37,425 nt of DNA from Bacteroidota bacterium (GTDB taxonomy: Bacteria; Bacteroidota; Bacteroidia; NS11-12g; UBA955). The stretch lies in assembly GCA_947496065.1 (NCBI GenBank), contig CANMBF010000026.1:1-37425 (forward strand), read 5' to 3'. Each line of letters begins with the position of its first letter. Positions within the stretch are counted from its first letter, which is position 1. The notes beneath the pieces were generated by a model. That model was given only the letters and a program-made list of their open reading frames with translations, did not search any database and was not told where the DNA came from. Shown in pieces: positions 8,585 to 15,010 of this stretch. The position numbers and the translations under genes were made by a program.

Positions 8585-9469
8585 TTATTTTTTTTGCTTC
8601 TTGTCTCTTTCGATGAAGTGAATGATTTCTCCTGCAATATCTTTGCCAGTGGCCGCTTCAATGCCCTCGAGACCTGGCGAAGAATTAACTTCTATCACCA
8701 GCATGCCGCGTTCGCTTGGCAACATATCGACCCCTGCAATATTTAAGCCTAAGGCTTTCGCTGCTCTTATCGCCACTTCTTCTTCATCGTCGCTTAGTTT
8801 TACCACCTTGCTGCTACCACCGCGGTGTAGATTGCTTCTAAATTCATCTTCCTTGCCCTGCCTTACCATGGCACCTACAACTTTATCGCCCACTACAAAG
8901 GCGCGTATGTCGCTGCCCTTCGCTTCTTTTACAAACTCTTGTACCAAGAAGTTGGCGTTCATGCCATAGAATGCTTCTATGACACTCTTAGCGGCTTTTT
9001 TAGTTTCGGCCAACACAACGCCTAAACCTTGGGTACCTTCAATTAATTTTATAATTAAAGGGGCTCCACCCACTTGTTTGATCACGTGGTCGATATCATC
9101 TGGGTGACGGGCAAAGACGGTCTTAGGCAAAGCAATGTTTTCCATGCTGAGTAATTGCAATGTTCTTAACTTATCACGGCTGCGAACCAAAGCAGCAGCA
9201 GTTAACGAAGTATAAATTTTTTGTGCTTCGAATTGGCGAATAATGGCCGATCCGTAATAGGTAACTGAGGCGCCAACTCGCGGAATAACAGCATCAATGT
9301 CCAATAATGATTTATTGTTGTGAAAGATGGTAGGGGCCCCTTTTTCAATCACCACATAACAGTGGGTATGACTGATGATTTGGGCATTATGTCCCCTTGC
9401 CTCGGCGGCTTCTAGCAACCTTTTGGTTGAGTAGAGGCGAGGGTTGCGCGATAGTACAACAATGTTCAT
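8585..9469 (-). CDS. rimK: RimK-family alpha-L-glutamate ligase
   Basis: 294 aa, the standard RimK length. RimK is an ATP-grasp ligase that adds glutamates to the C-terminus of ribosomal protein S6 in gammaproteobacteria; the Bacteroidota substrate is not proven. Visible features are the N-terminal pre-ATP-grasp domain (MNIVVLSRNPRLYSTKRL), PRVGASVTYYG, RDKL, IIKLIEGTQGLGVV (ATP-binding lysine and Gly-rich loop), VQEFVKEAKGSDIRAFVVGDKVVGAM, NLHRGGS and the metal-binding end NIAGVDML...IEVNSSPGLEGIE. It starts 4 bp inside the end of the protease-like gene, so the two are translationally coupled. RimK and RimB pairs are known elsewhere to act together, which supports a shared modification role. 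Confidence 0.93.
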   Translation of the reverse strand: MNIVVLSRNPRLYSTKRLLEAAEARGHNAQIISHTHCYVVIEKGAPTIFHNNKSLLDIDAVIPRVGASVTYYGSAIIRQFEAQKIYTSLTAAALVRSRDKLRTLQLLSMENIALPKTVFARHPDDIDHVIKQVGGAPLIIKLIEGTQGLGVVLAETKKAAKSVIEAFYGMNANFLVQEFVKEAKGSDIRAFVVGDKVVGAMVRQGKEDEFRSNLHRGGSSKVVKLSDDEEEVAIRAAKALGLNIAGVDMLPSERGMLVIEVNSSPGLEGIEAATGKDIAGEIIHFIERDKKQKK

Positions 9470-9924
9470 GGCCTGTTATTTTTCTTTGTATTATATGACA
9501 GATTTTTTTGTGCAACATCGACAAGAAAATGTTGATGCAATAATTTTTTTCCAAGTAAAACGGGGAAGGTCATATCCGACCGATTGGCTAAAGAGAACTC
9601 TGATTCGATTGTTTCATTAAAAAGTTTGATTTTTAATTTTACAAAATAACGGTATTCTTTATCTCCAAAACTATTTTTAACTCGCTTCTCTTTGAATTGC
9701 GTTGTGGTACAATCTTTCTTAACATAGGCTTTGTGCTTTGGATCTAAAAGTCGAAAAACAAGCACATCTTCACCATTGATTTCTCTAATTCTTACACGGT
9801 GACAATGGATAGAGGAGGATTCTGCACCTGTGTCAATTTTGCAAACAATGTTCTCTAATCCCAATTCAGGAAAATCAATCTTATCCGAGTTGCCTACTAT
9901 TTTTTTATTCTTAAGCTTTACCAT
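9466..9924 (-). CDS. RimB/ATP-dependent zinc protease-like retropepsin-fold protein
   Basis: 152 aa. The motif DTGAESSS at 31-38 within CKIDTGAESSSIH is the retropepsin-like D-T-G-A signature of the RimB/DUF785 family, often annotated as ATP-dependent zinc protease. Further family features are PELGL, DKEYRYFVKLKIKLF, ANRSDMTFPVLLGKKLL and a C-terminal DVAQKN. Length is normal (140-160 aa) and there is no signal peptide. It overlaps rimK by 4 bp downstream and the ABC transporter by 14 bp upstream. In organisms with RimK, RimB partners trim or regulate polyglutamate tails on S6. That function is inferred here from context. Confidence 0.85.
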   Translation of the reverse strand: MVKLKNKKIVGNSDKIDFPELGLENIVCKIDTGAESSSIHCHRVRIREINGEDVLVFRLLDPKHKAYVKKDCTTTQFKEKRVKNSFGDKEYRYFVKLKIKLFNETIESEFSLANRSDMTFPVLLGKKLLHQHFLVDVAQKNLSYNTKKNNRP

Positions 9925-11740
9925 CGTTGTAGGTGTTGTACAATTTAAAATAAGGACCGCGCTTTTCCATCAATTCATTGTGGGCACCGCGCTCAATAAT
10001 AAATCCTTTGTCTAAAACAATGATTTCATCGGCATCTTGAATGGTTGTTAGACGGTGTGCAATGACCAATGTGGTGCGATCTTGTCTTAAATTATCAAGT
10101 GCTTGTTGTACTAATTTTTCACTCTCATTATCTAAAGCACTCGTAGCTTCATCTAATATCAAGACCGCTGGATTGCGCAGCAACGCACGCGCTATGGCAA
10201 TGCGTTGGCGTTGGCCACCGCTTAATTTACTGCCCCTTTCGCCTATGATGGTATCAAATCCGCGTTCAGATTGCATAATAAAATCATAGGCATTTGCCAA
10301 TTTTGCGGCTTTCTCTAAGTCGGCTTTGTTCACACCTTCTAATCCAAAAATAATATTGCTGGCAATGGTATCGTTAAATAGGATGGCTTCTTGCGAAACA
10401 ATGCCCATCATTGAACGCAAACTTTGAATAGAAAAGGATTTGATGTTCACGCCATCAATTAAAATTTCACCATTTTCTATGTCATAAAAACGCGGCAATA
10501 AATCGGCGATGGTACTTTTGCCGCTGCCACTTGCACCCACCAAAGCCACCTTTTTATTTTTAGGAACAGTAAAACTTATGCCGTGCAAAACAGTATCTAA
10601 TCCGTAAGCAAAATTAACGTTCTTGTATTCAATGGCGTGCTTTACATTTTTAACCTCAACAGGATTGGGTTGCTCATAAATTTTAATATCAGCATTTAAA
10701 ATTTCTTCATAGCGATCTAAACTTGCAGCGCCGCGTTGCACCATCGGGAATGCTTGTGAAAGCTGTTTAAAAGGCGGTATGACCTGACTGAATATGGCGA
10801 AGTAAGCCAAAAAAGCCGAACCTACCAATTGACCTTCGAATACCATGTTGCCGCCAAACCAAAGGATCACACCCGCAACAATGATGGCTAATGTTTCTGA
10901 AATAGGAGATGCCAAGTCACCGCGGTGGTTCACTTTGATATTGGCTAAGGTAGAACTGGCATTTAATGCATCGAATTTGTGCTTAAAGACTTTCTCTCCT
11001 ACAAATGCTTTGATGATGCGCATGCCGCCCAAAGATTCTTCTAAAAAGGAAAGGACATTGCTCTGTTGCTCTTGGTTGCGCTTAGATTTCCTTCGCAATG
11101 ATTTGCCAAGTAATGCGATTGAGCCTGCAGCAACGGGCAAAAGGCCAACCACAAAAAGTGTTAAGCCAGGACTCATATATACCAATGTGCCCACATAAAA
11201 AACAATGGTGACCGGCTCTTTAAACATCGCTTCTAATGAGGCCATCATGCTCCATTCCACTTCTTTCACATCGTTACTCATGCGCGATATTAAATCGCCT
11301 TTTTTCTCATTGCTAAAATAGGAGAGAGGCAGGGCTAATATTTTTTGAAAAATGTTTTTTCTAATATTTTCTATGCTTCTATTTCTTAAAATTACGAGAT
11401 AATATAAAGCCAAATAGCGCGCTATGTTTTTAATGATGGTGGCAATAATGAGCGCAATACAGATGAGCAGTAACGCTTGCTTTTTATCATTTTGAACATA
11501 CTCTGTCATCCATTGAATGAAGGCATTGTACATTGAAGTAAAATCGGTGCTTGAACCAGCGTCGATGGCACGCGGTTTAATCGCTTCTTTATTGTTGTTA
11601 AACATAAAGTCGAGCAAAGGCATGAGCAAACCTAAAGAAAACAAACCAGCTAAAATCTGAATTAAGTTAAATAACATGTTAAGCGCTGCCAGGCCTTTAT
11701 AGGGCAGGATAAGGAGAATAATGCGCTTCATTGCTTTCAT
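9911..11740 (-). CDS. ABC exporter, fused permease-ATPase (MsbA-like)
   Basis: 609 aa half-transporter. Residues 1-330 form the transmembrane domain with about six hydrophobic segments. The nucleotide-binding domain has Walker A GASGSGKST at 402-410, the Q-loop near VSQEAILF, signature LSGGQ at 506-510, Walker B LILDE at 527-531 and the H-loop in VIAHRLT. The layout matches MsbA/LmrA-type homodimeric exporters. A lipid A-core or phospholipid substrate is common for Bacteroidota relatives but cannot be read from sequence. Its final codons overlap the start of the RimB-like gene by 14 bp (ATG inside the last four codons), so the three genes form one translation-coupled block. Confidence 0.92.
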   Translation of the reverse strand: MKAMKRIILLILPYKGLAALNMLFNLIQILAGLFSLGLLMPLLDFMFNNNKEAIKPRAIDAGSSTDFTSMYNAFIQWMTEYVQNDKKQALLLICIALIIATIIKNIARYLALYYLVILRNRSIENIRKNIFQKILALPLSYFSNEKKGDLISRMSNDVKEVEWSMMASLEAMFKEPVTIVFYVGTLVYMSPGLTLFVVGLLPVAAGSIALLGKSLRRKSKRNQEQQSNVLSFLEESLGGMRIIKAFVGEKVFKHKFDALNASSTLANIKVNHRGDLASPISETLAIIVAGVILWFGGNMVFEGQLVGSAFLAYFAIFSQVIPPFKQLSQAFPMVQRGAASLDRYEEILNADIKIYEQPNPVEVKNVKHAIEYKNVNFAYGLDTVLHGISFTVPKNKKVALVGASGSGKSTIADLLPRFYDIENGEILIDGVNIKSFSIQSLRSMMGIVSQEAILFNDTIASNIIFGLEGVNKADLEKAAKLANAYDFIMQSERGFDTIIGERGSKLSGGQRQRIAIARALLRNPAVLILDEATSALDNESEKLVQQALDNLRQDRTTLVIAHRLTTIQDADEIIVLDKGFIIERGAHNELMEKRGPYFKLYNTYNDGKA

Positions 11741-11802
11741 ATGCAGGCAAATTAACTACTTTTTTAAATCAAATAAGATTAAATTTTGATGAAGGAATGA
11801 AA

Positions 11803-13002
11803 TCAATAGGCGTAATCGGCCAAGTACTCGTAGTCGTGAGTGAGTTGTCCATTGGTGCAGATGGTTGCGGCATGAATGATGGGACTATTGGGTTTCATCA
11901 ATTCAGGAATCACATAATCAATCAGCATTTGACCAAAACCTTCGCTGGCATCTTTGGGCAATTCGGTTGGCAAATTACTTACCGCCATAATATCGATGCT
12001 ATCGATTTGATAGGGTTCGCAAACATCCATGGTGGTTGGACTGAATCCAAAAACGGGGTCGGTGATTTTGGTATCTTTTAAAGTAATGGGCACGCTGCCA
12101 ACAATGTCGCAACTTATATCGGCAATTACTTTTGTTTTAAACGTTGGCAATCGGGTTTCATTGGCTGCAAAAAGGCGGTCCATTTTATGGTCCCAATAGA
12201 TGCCGTTCATTAACAAATCGCAAAAGGGTAGGTAGTAGCGGAACACACAACGGTAGCGGGTAGGGTCGTGGTGAAAATCGCTGCGGTCGTAGGGCTTGCC
12301 ATCTATCCGTTCATATAAATTTTCGGTAAGCAATTCAGCAAATACAGGTTCTGCAAATATTTTAGTGAGTATATCGGCCGCTGTTACTTGTTTGATGCCG
12401 GCTTCTTTTAATAATTCGAGTGCGCCTAAAGATACACGGCCATTGCCCGTAAGGATAATTTTAATATTCGATAGTTTTAATTTTTTTAGTTCGCGTTTTA
12501 CTTCTGCATAATCGTGGCAGAGGTAGGCTGGTTTTAAATCAAAAGCATTGTATTTTTTACCCCAAGTCAATAAGCCATTATAAGCACCAACAATACCTGC
12601 AAAGCGACCGAAACCTAGCACACGGTCACCGTTTTTCCAACGCAGGGTTTCATAATCGATCATGGTAATTTGCTTCTGAATCAAAGCATGCATCAAGTGT
12701 TTGTTATGCGCTTGTTTTTTGATAGTATGCGAAAAGAACAAATATTTTTTACTGGGAATAAGCGCTTCGGCAGGCACTTCTTTAATACCCAGTAGATAGT
12801 CGCAATCGCTGATGTCTTCTTTAATTGTAATACCAACCTTTGCATAGAGTTCGTCGGCAAAGCAACGCTCTGGCGAGGGTTGTATGTAAATTTCAATCGA
12901 AGGGAATTGGTCTTTGATAGCCACACATTGAGCCGGTGTAAAGGGAACACGTTTATCGGAAGGTAATTTTTCTTCGCGCAGAATACCGAATTTTAAATTC
13001 AT
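11803..13002 (-). CDS. LYS1-like NAD-dependent dehydrogenase (saccharopine/alanine dehydrogenase superfamily)
   Basis: 399 aa. The order of motifs follows yeast saccharopine dehydrogenase (lysine-forming): GIKEVP with Lys74, FSHTIKKQ with His92 (corresponding to the catalytic Lys/His pair), IDYETL, GFGRFAGIVGAYNG, a Rossmann loop GNGRVSLGALELL near 186-198, IADISCDIVGS, and SNLPTELPKDASEGFG near the end. The fold belongs to the AlaDH/PNT superfamily. Oxidative deamination of an amino-acid adduct is the likely chemistry, but whether the substrate is saccharopine is unproven. The gene is monocistronic and divergent from ssrA. A TATCTTTG -7 box lies only about 12 bp before its ATG, giving a very short leader. 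Confidence 0.8.
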   Translation of the reverse strand: MNLKFGILREEKLPSDKRVPFTPAQCVAIKDQFPSIEIYIQPSPERCFADELYAKVGITIKEDISDCDYLLGIKEVPAEALIPSKKYLFFSHTIKKQAHNKHLMHALIQKQITMIDYETLRWKNGDRVLGFGRFAGIVGAYNGLLTWGKKYNAFDLKPAYLCHDYAEVKRELKKLKLSNIKIILTGNGRVSLGALELLKEAGIKQVTAADILTKIFAEPVFAELLTENLYERIDGKPYDRSDFHHDPTRYRCVFRYYLPFCDLLMNGIYWDHKMDRLFAANETRLPTFKTKVIADISCDIVGSVPITLKDTKITDPVFGFSPTTMDVCEPYQIDSIDIMAVSNLPTELPKDASEGFGQMLIDYVIPELMKPNSPIIHAATICTNGQLTHDYEYLADYAY

Positions 13003-13013
13003 ATATGGTTAAG

Positions 13014-13021
13014 CAAAGATA
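13014..13021 (-). promoter_or_regulatory. TAnnTTTG -7 box for the LYS1-like gene
   Basis: Minus-strand TATCTTTG matches the Bacteroidota sigma-A -7 consensus TAnnTTTG exactly. It lies about 12 bp upstream of the ATG at 13000-13002, so the predicted transcript would have a leader of only a few bases. No clear TTG -33 box is seen at the usual spacing, so this is motif-level evidence only. Confidence 0.45.
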
Positions 13022-13115
13022 TTGAATTGAGGGATTTTTAAATTTTTAAATTTTTGTTTTTTGAAAACTGAATTATGTATTCACATTATCACATTATCAA
13101 ATCATCAAATTGTCC

Positions 13116-13123
13116 TATCTTTG
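13116..13123 (+). promoter_or_regulatory. TAnnTTTG -7 box for ssrA
   Basis: TATCTTTG on the plus strand lies about 34 bp before the mature tmRNA 5' end. This is suitable for a short 5' leader removed by RNase P. It is arranged back-to-back with the promoter of the LYS1-like gene. A matching -33 TTG is not obvious. Confidence 0.5.
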
Positions 13124-13156
13124 CAATCCTAATTTTTTTCAGGAAACATTATCATT

Positions 13157-13522
13157 GGGGCTGACTGGAATTGACGGGCAGAGCAACTGAGATGTAAGCA
13201 TGTAGCGCTTTGTTTGCTGGCGCTCTAATCTCAACATTCAAAATTTTAAGAGGCGACAATAACTTCGCAATGGCTGCCTAATCTAGGATTAAGCAACGCT
13301 ATCCATCTTCGGTGCCTTTGTTTGGGTCGGTGCCGGGTTAAGATGGTCGACAGACCTGAATATCTACTAGGAGCGGTTGCGGCTTAATAGATTACAAAGC
13401 AACATAAGGTTTTGAAATGGTAGGTGGTAAACCGTTCAACGCCCGAAAATAATTACTACTAAACATGTAGAAAGCGTTATCATTTCCTGCTCCGGACCAG
13501 GGTTCGACTCCCTGCAGCTCCA
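13157..13522 (+). ncRNA. ssrA: Transfer-messenger RNA (tmRNA)
   Basis: One-piece tmRNA of about 366 nt. The 5' end GGGGCUG pairs with 3' CAGCUCC (13515-13521) to form the alanine-tRNA-like acceptor stem, and the T-arm GGUUCGACUCC is visible at 13501-13511. The tag reading frame at 13252-13281 gives GDNNFAMAA followed by TAA, ending in the Ala-Ala degron typical of SsrA tags. The mature 3' CCA is not encoded: after the discriminator A the DNA continues CAAC, so CCA must be added. tmRNA with SmpB rescues stalled ribosomes and tags the nascent chain for proteolysis. A strong terminator follows directly. Confidence 0.96.
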
Positions 13523-13535
13523 CAACTTTTTTTTG

Positions 13536-13561
13536 AATGCCACCTTCAGGTGGCATTTTTA
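13536..13561 (+). terminator. Rho-independent terminator of ssrA
   Basis: A 9-bp perfect stem AATGCCACC / GGTGGCATT with a TTCA loop, followed by a T run. It starts about 14 nt after the tmRNA 3' end. Confidence 0.9.
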
Positions 13562-13576
13562 CTTTGCGTTAGCGTT

Positions 13577-13684
13577 GAAAGCTTGCTTTCAAAAGCAGAT
13601 GCAAAATAAAAATGAAGGCATGTAATGCCTGCATTCAAAAAAGGTTGTAAGGCCCCACCCTTTGGGCGCAGCGCAGCTACCCCC
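13577..13684. repeat. Imperfect tandem repeat, copy 1 (~108 bp)
   Basis: First of two adjacent copies with a period of 113 bp. The unit opens with the inverted repeat GAAAGC-TT-GCTTTC and contains AGGCAT-GTA-ATGCCT inside a larger TGAA...TTCA stem. It then reads TTGTAAGGCCCC and ends near GCAGCGCAGCTACCCC. Non-coding in all frames as far as I can see. Confidence 0.8.
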
Positions 13685-13689
13685 TATAT

Positions 13690-13795
13690 GAAAGCTTGCT
13701 TTCAAAAGCTGATGCTAAATAAAAATGAAAGGCATGCAATGCCGCATTCAATTAGCTTGTAAGGCCCCAAGACATGGGAGCAGTGCAGCTAACCC
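13690..13795. repeat. Imperfect tandem repeat, copy 2 (~106 bp)
   Basis: Second copy, roughly 85% identical by eye to copy 1. It keeps GAAAGC-TT-GCTTTC and GGCAT-GCA-ATGCC: both stems are preserved while the loop changes from GTA to GCA. It again reads TTGTAAGGCCCC and ends GCAGTGCAGCTAACCC. Preserved stems suggest the structure matters or that the element spread as a unit. Confidence 0.8.
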
Positions 13796-14171
13796 TGGCG
13801 ATAGATTGTTCTAACTTCTAATTTTATATTGATCTTAGTGGGTATGCCCACCCAATTCTTTTCAACCCAATTTTAATTTTATAATTTATTTAGATTCTAA
13901 ATAATATACGTATTAATCTCATAAATAGTTATTTATAGTTTTAATAAAATATCTGCAATTGTTGTACTTAAATTAAACAAAACCAGTTACATAACCTATA
14001 TATTTTAATTAAATGCAATATATTTTTTATTAGTTATAAAATAGATTTAGATTTGATATTTAAAACAATAGAATTATAATTGCGTTCGATATATGTTGAA
14101 TAGTGAAAAAACACTTTAAAATGGGCGGCATCCGAAAAGCCTTAAGAGTAGGAAAAATTTAATATAATATA
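13796..14171 (+). promoter_or_regulatory. AT-rich leader region of the rhodopsin gene
   Basis: About 375 bp without a long gene. It contains one more hairpin (GTGGG-TATG-CCCAC at 13838-13851), then strongly AT-rich DNA. A TAGATTTG at 14048-14055 matches the TAnnTTTG -7 consensus and would give a leader of about 110 nt before the rhodopsin ATG; no good -33 TTG is visible. A 13-codon ORF (14121-14162) lies just ahead of the rhodopsin start. Promoter assignment is tentative. Confidence 0.4.
14121..14162 (+). CDS. Possible 13-aa leader peptide upstream of rhodopsin
   Basis: An ATG-to-TAA frame encodes MGGIRKALRVGKI, a basic peptide. It ends 9 bp before the rhodopsin ATG, in a region whose composition (GGGCGGCATCC) is visibly richer in GC than the surrounding AT-rich leader. 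It could be a translated leader or simply chance. There is no homology or codon-bias support at this length. Confidence 0.25.
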   Translation: MGGIRKALRVGKI

Positions 14172-14894
14172 ATGGAACATTTAAAAATCGCAAGCGATAA
14201 TTACGTAGCATTTACGTTTTTTATCGGAACAATGGCCATGATGGCCGCTTCAGTTTTCTTTTTCTTTGAGTTGAACAACACGTCAGCTAAATGGAGAACA
14301 TCAGTTTTGGTTTCTGGATTAATTACCTTCATCGCAGCAGTGCACTACTACTACATGAGAAGTTACAATTTAGAAACAGGTGATTCACCTACATTCTTCA
14401 GATATGTAGATTGGATTCTTACAGTACCTTTGATGTGTGTTGAATTTTACTTAATTACCAAAAAAGCAGGTGCTAAAATTGGCTTATTATGGAAATTAAT
14501 TTTCGCTTCACTAGTAATGTTGGTTACAGGTTACTTTGGCGAAACATTGGACAGAGACAACAGTGTTATGTGGGGCGTTATATCTGGTGCTGCGTATTTT
14601 TATATTGCATACTTGGTATGGTTTGGTGAGGTTGCCAAACTTTCTCAAACAGCTGGACCACAAGTTGCGAAAGCAACTAGAATACTAGCTTGGTTTGTGT
14701 TAGTAGGTTGGGCTATTTATCCTTTAGGTTATATCCTTGGTACTCCAGGTGGCTTATTCGGTTTACAATTAGTTTCTGATCCTGCTGCTGCATCTCATGC
14801 AATGGATATTGTATATAACATTGCTGACGCAGTTAACAAAATTGGATTTGGTTTGGTTATTTATTCATTAAGTAGAACAACAGAAGAAGCTTAA
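14172..14894 (+). CDS. Proteorhodopsin, light-driven outward proton pump, predicted green-absorbing
   Basis: 240 aa with seven membrane helices. Helix C reads RYVDWILTVPLMCVE, giving Asp80 (proton acceptor), Thr84 and Glu91 (donor): the DTE pump motif of proteorhodopsins. His58 matches the acceptor-partner histidine. The retinal lysine is Lys223 in NIADAVNKIGFG. The spectral-tuning site (position 105 in green proteorhodopsin) is Met88, which in Bacteroidota goes with green absorption. In helix E, aligning FYIAYLVWFG with bacteriorhodopsin places Gly135 (SVMWG) at the position of Trp138; glycine there opens the 'fenestration' used by carotenoid antennae in xanthorhodopsin. There is no cleavable long signal. 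It is followed by its own terminator, and the retinal-forming fusion gene lies 116 bp downstream. Confidence 0.96.
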   Translation: MEHLKIASDNYVAFTFFIGTMAMMAASVFFFFELNNTSAKWRTSVLVSGLITFIAAVHYYYMRSYNLETGDSPTFFRYVDWILTVPLMCVEFYLITKKAGAKIGLLWKLIFASLVMLVTGYFGETLDRDNSVMWGVISGAAYFYIAYLVWFGEVAKLSQTAGPQVAKATRILAWFVLVGWAIYPLGYILGTPGGLFGLQLVSDPAAASHAMDIVYNIADAVNKIGFGLVIYSLSRTTEEA

Positions 14895-14921
14895 TACTAT
14901 AAATATAATTTTACTACAAAT

Positions 14922-14964
14922 AAGAAGGCTATTTCGGATTAACTGAATAGCCTTCTTTTTTTTA
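14922..14964 (+). terminator. Rho-independent terminator after rhodopsin
   Basis: A 12-bp perfect stem AAGAAGGCTATT / AATAGCCTTCTT with a 12-nt loop, followed by a run of T. It should end most rhodopsin transcripts before the crtY-blh fusion. Confidence 0.9.
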
Positions 14965-15010
14965 TCTTTTTTTTATTGCCTAAGTTTAATAACGCATAAT
15001 TTTATAATTT

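Noticed and set aside
10845-11198. 117-aa plus-strand ORF inside the ABC transporter
   Set aside because: Antisense shadow of a clear transmembrane-domain coding region.
13577-13795. CRISPR-like repeat region
   Set aside because: Only two copies of a ~107-bp unit with a few bases between them. There are no regular 25-40 bp repeats with unique spacers and no cas genes.
14409-14444. Sodium-pumping (NDQ) or blue-absorbing rhodopsin
   Set aside because: Helix C gives D-T-E, not N-D-Q, and the tuning residue is Met88, not Gln.
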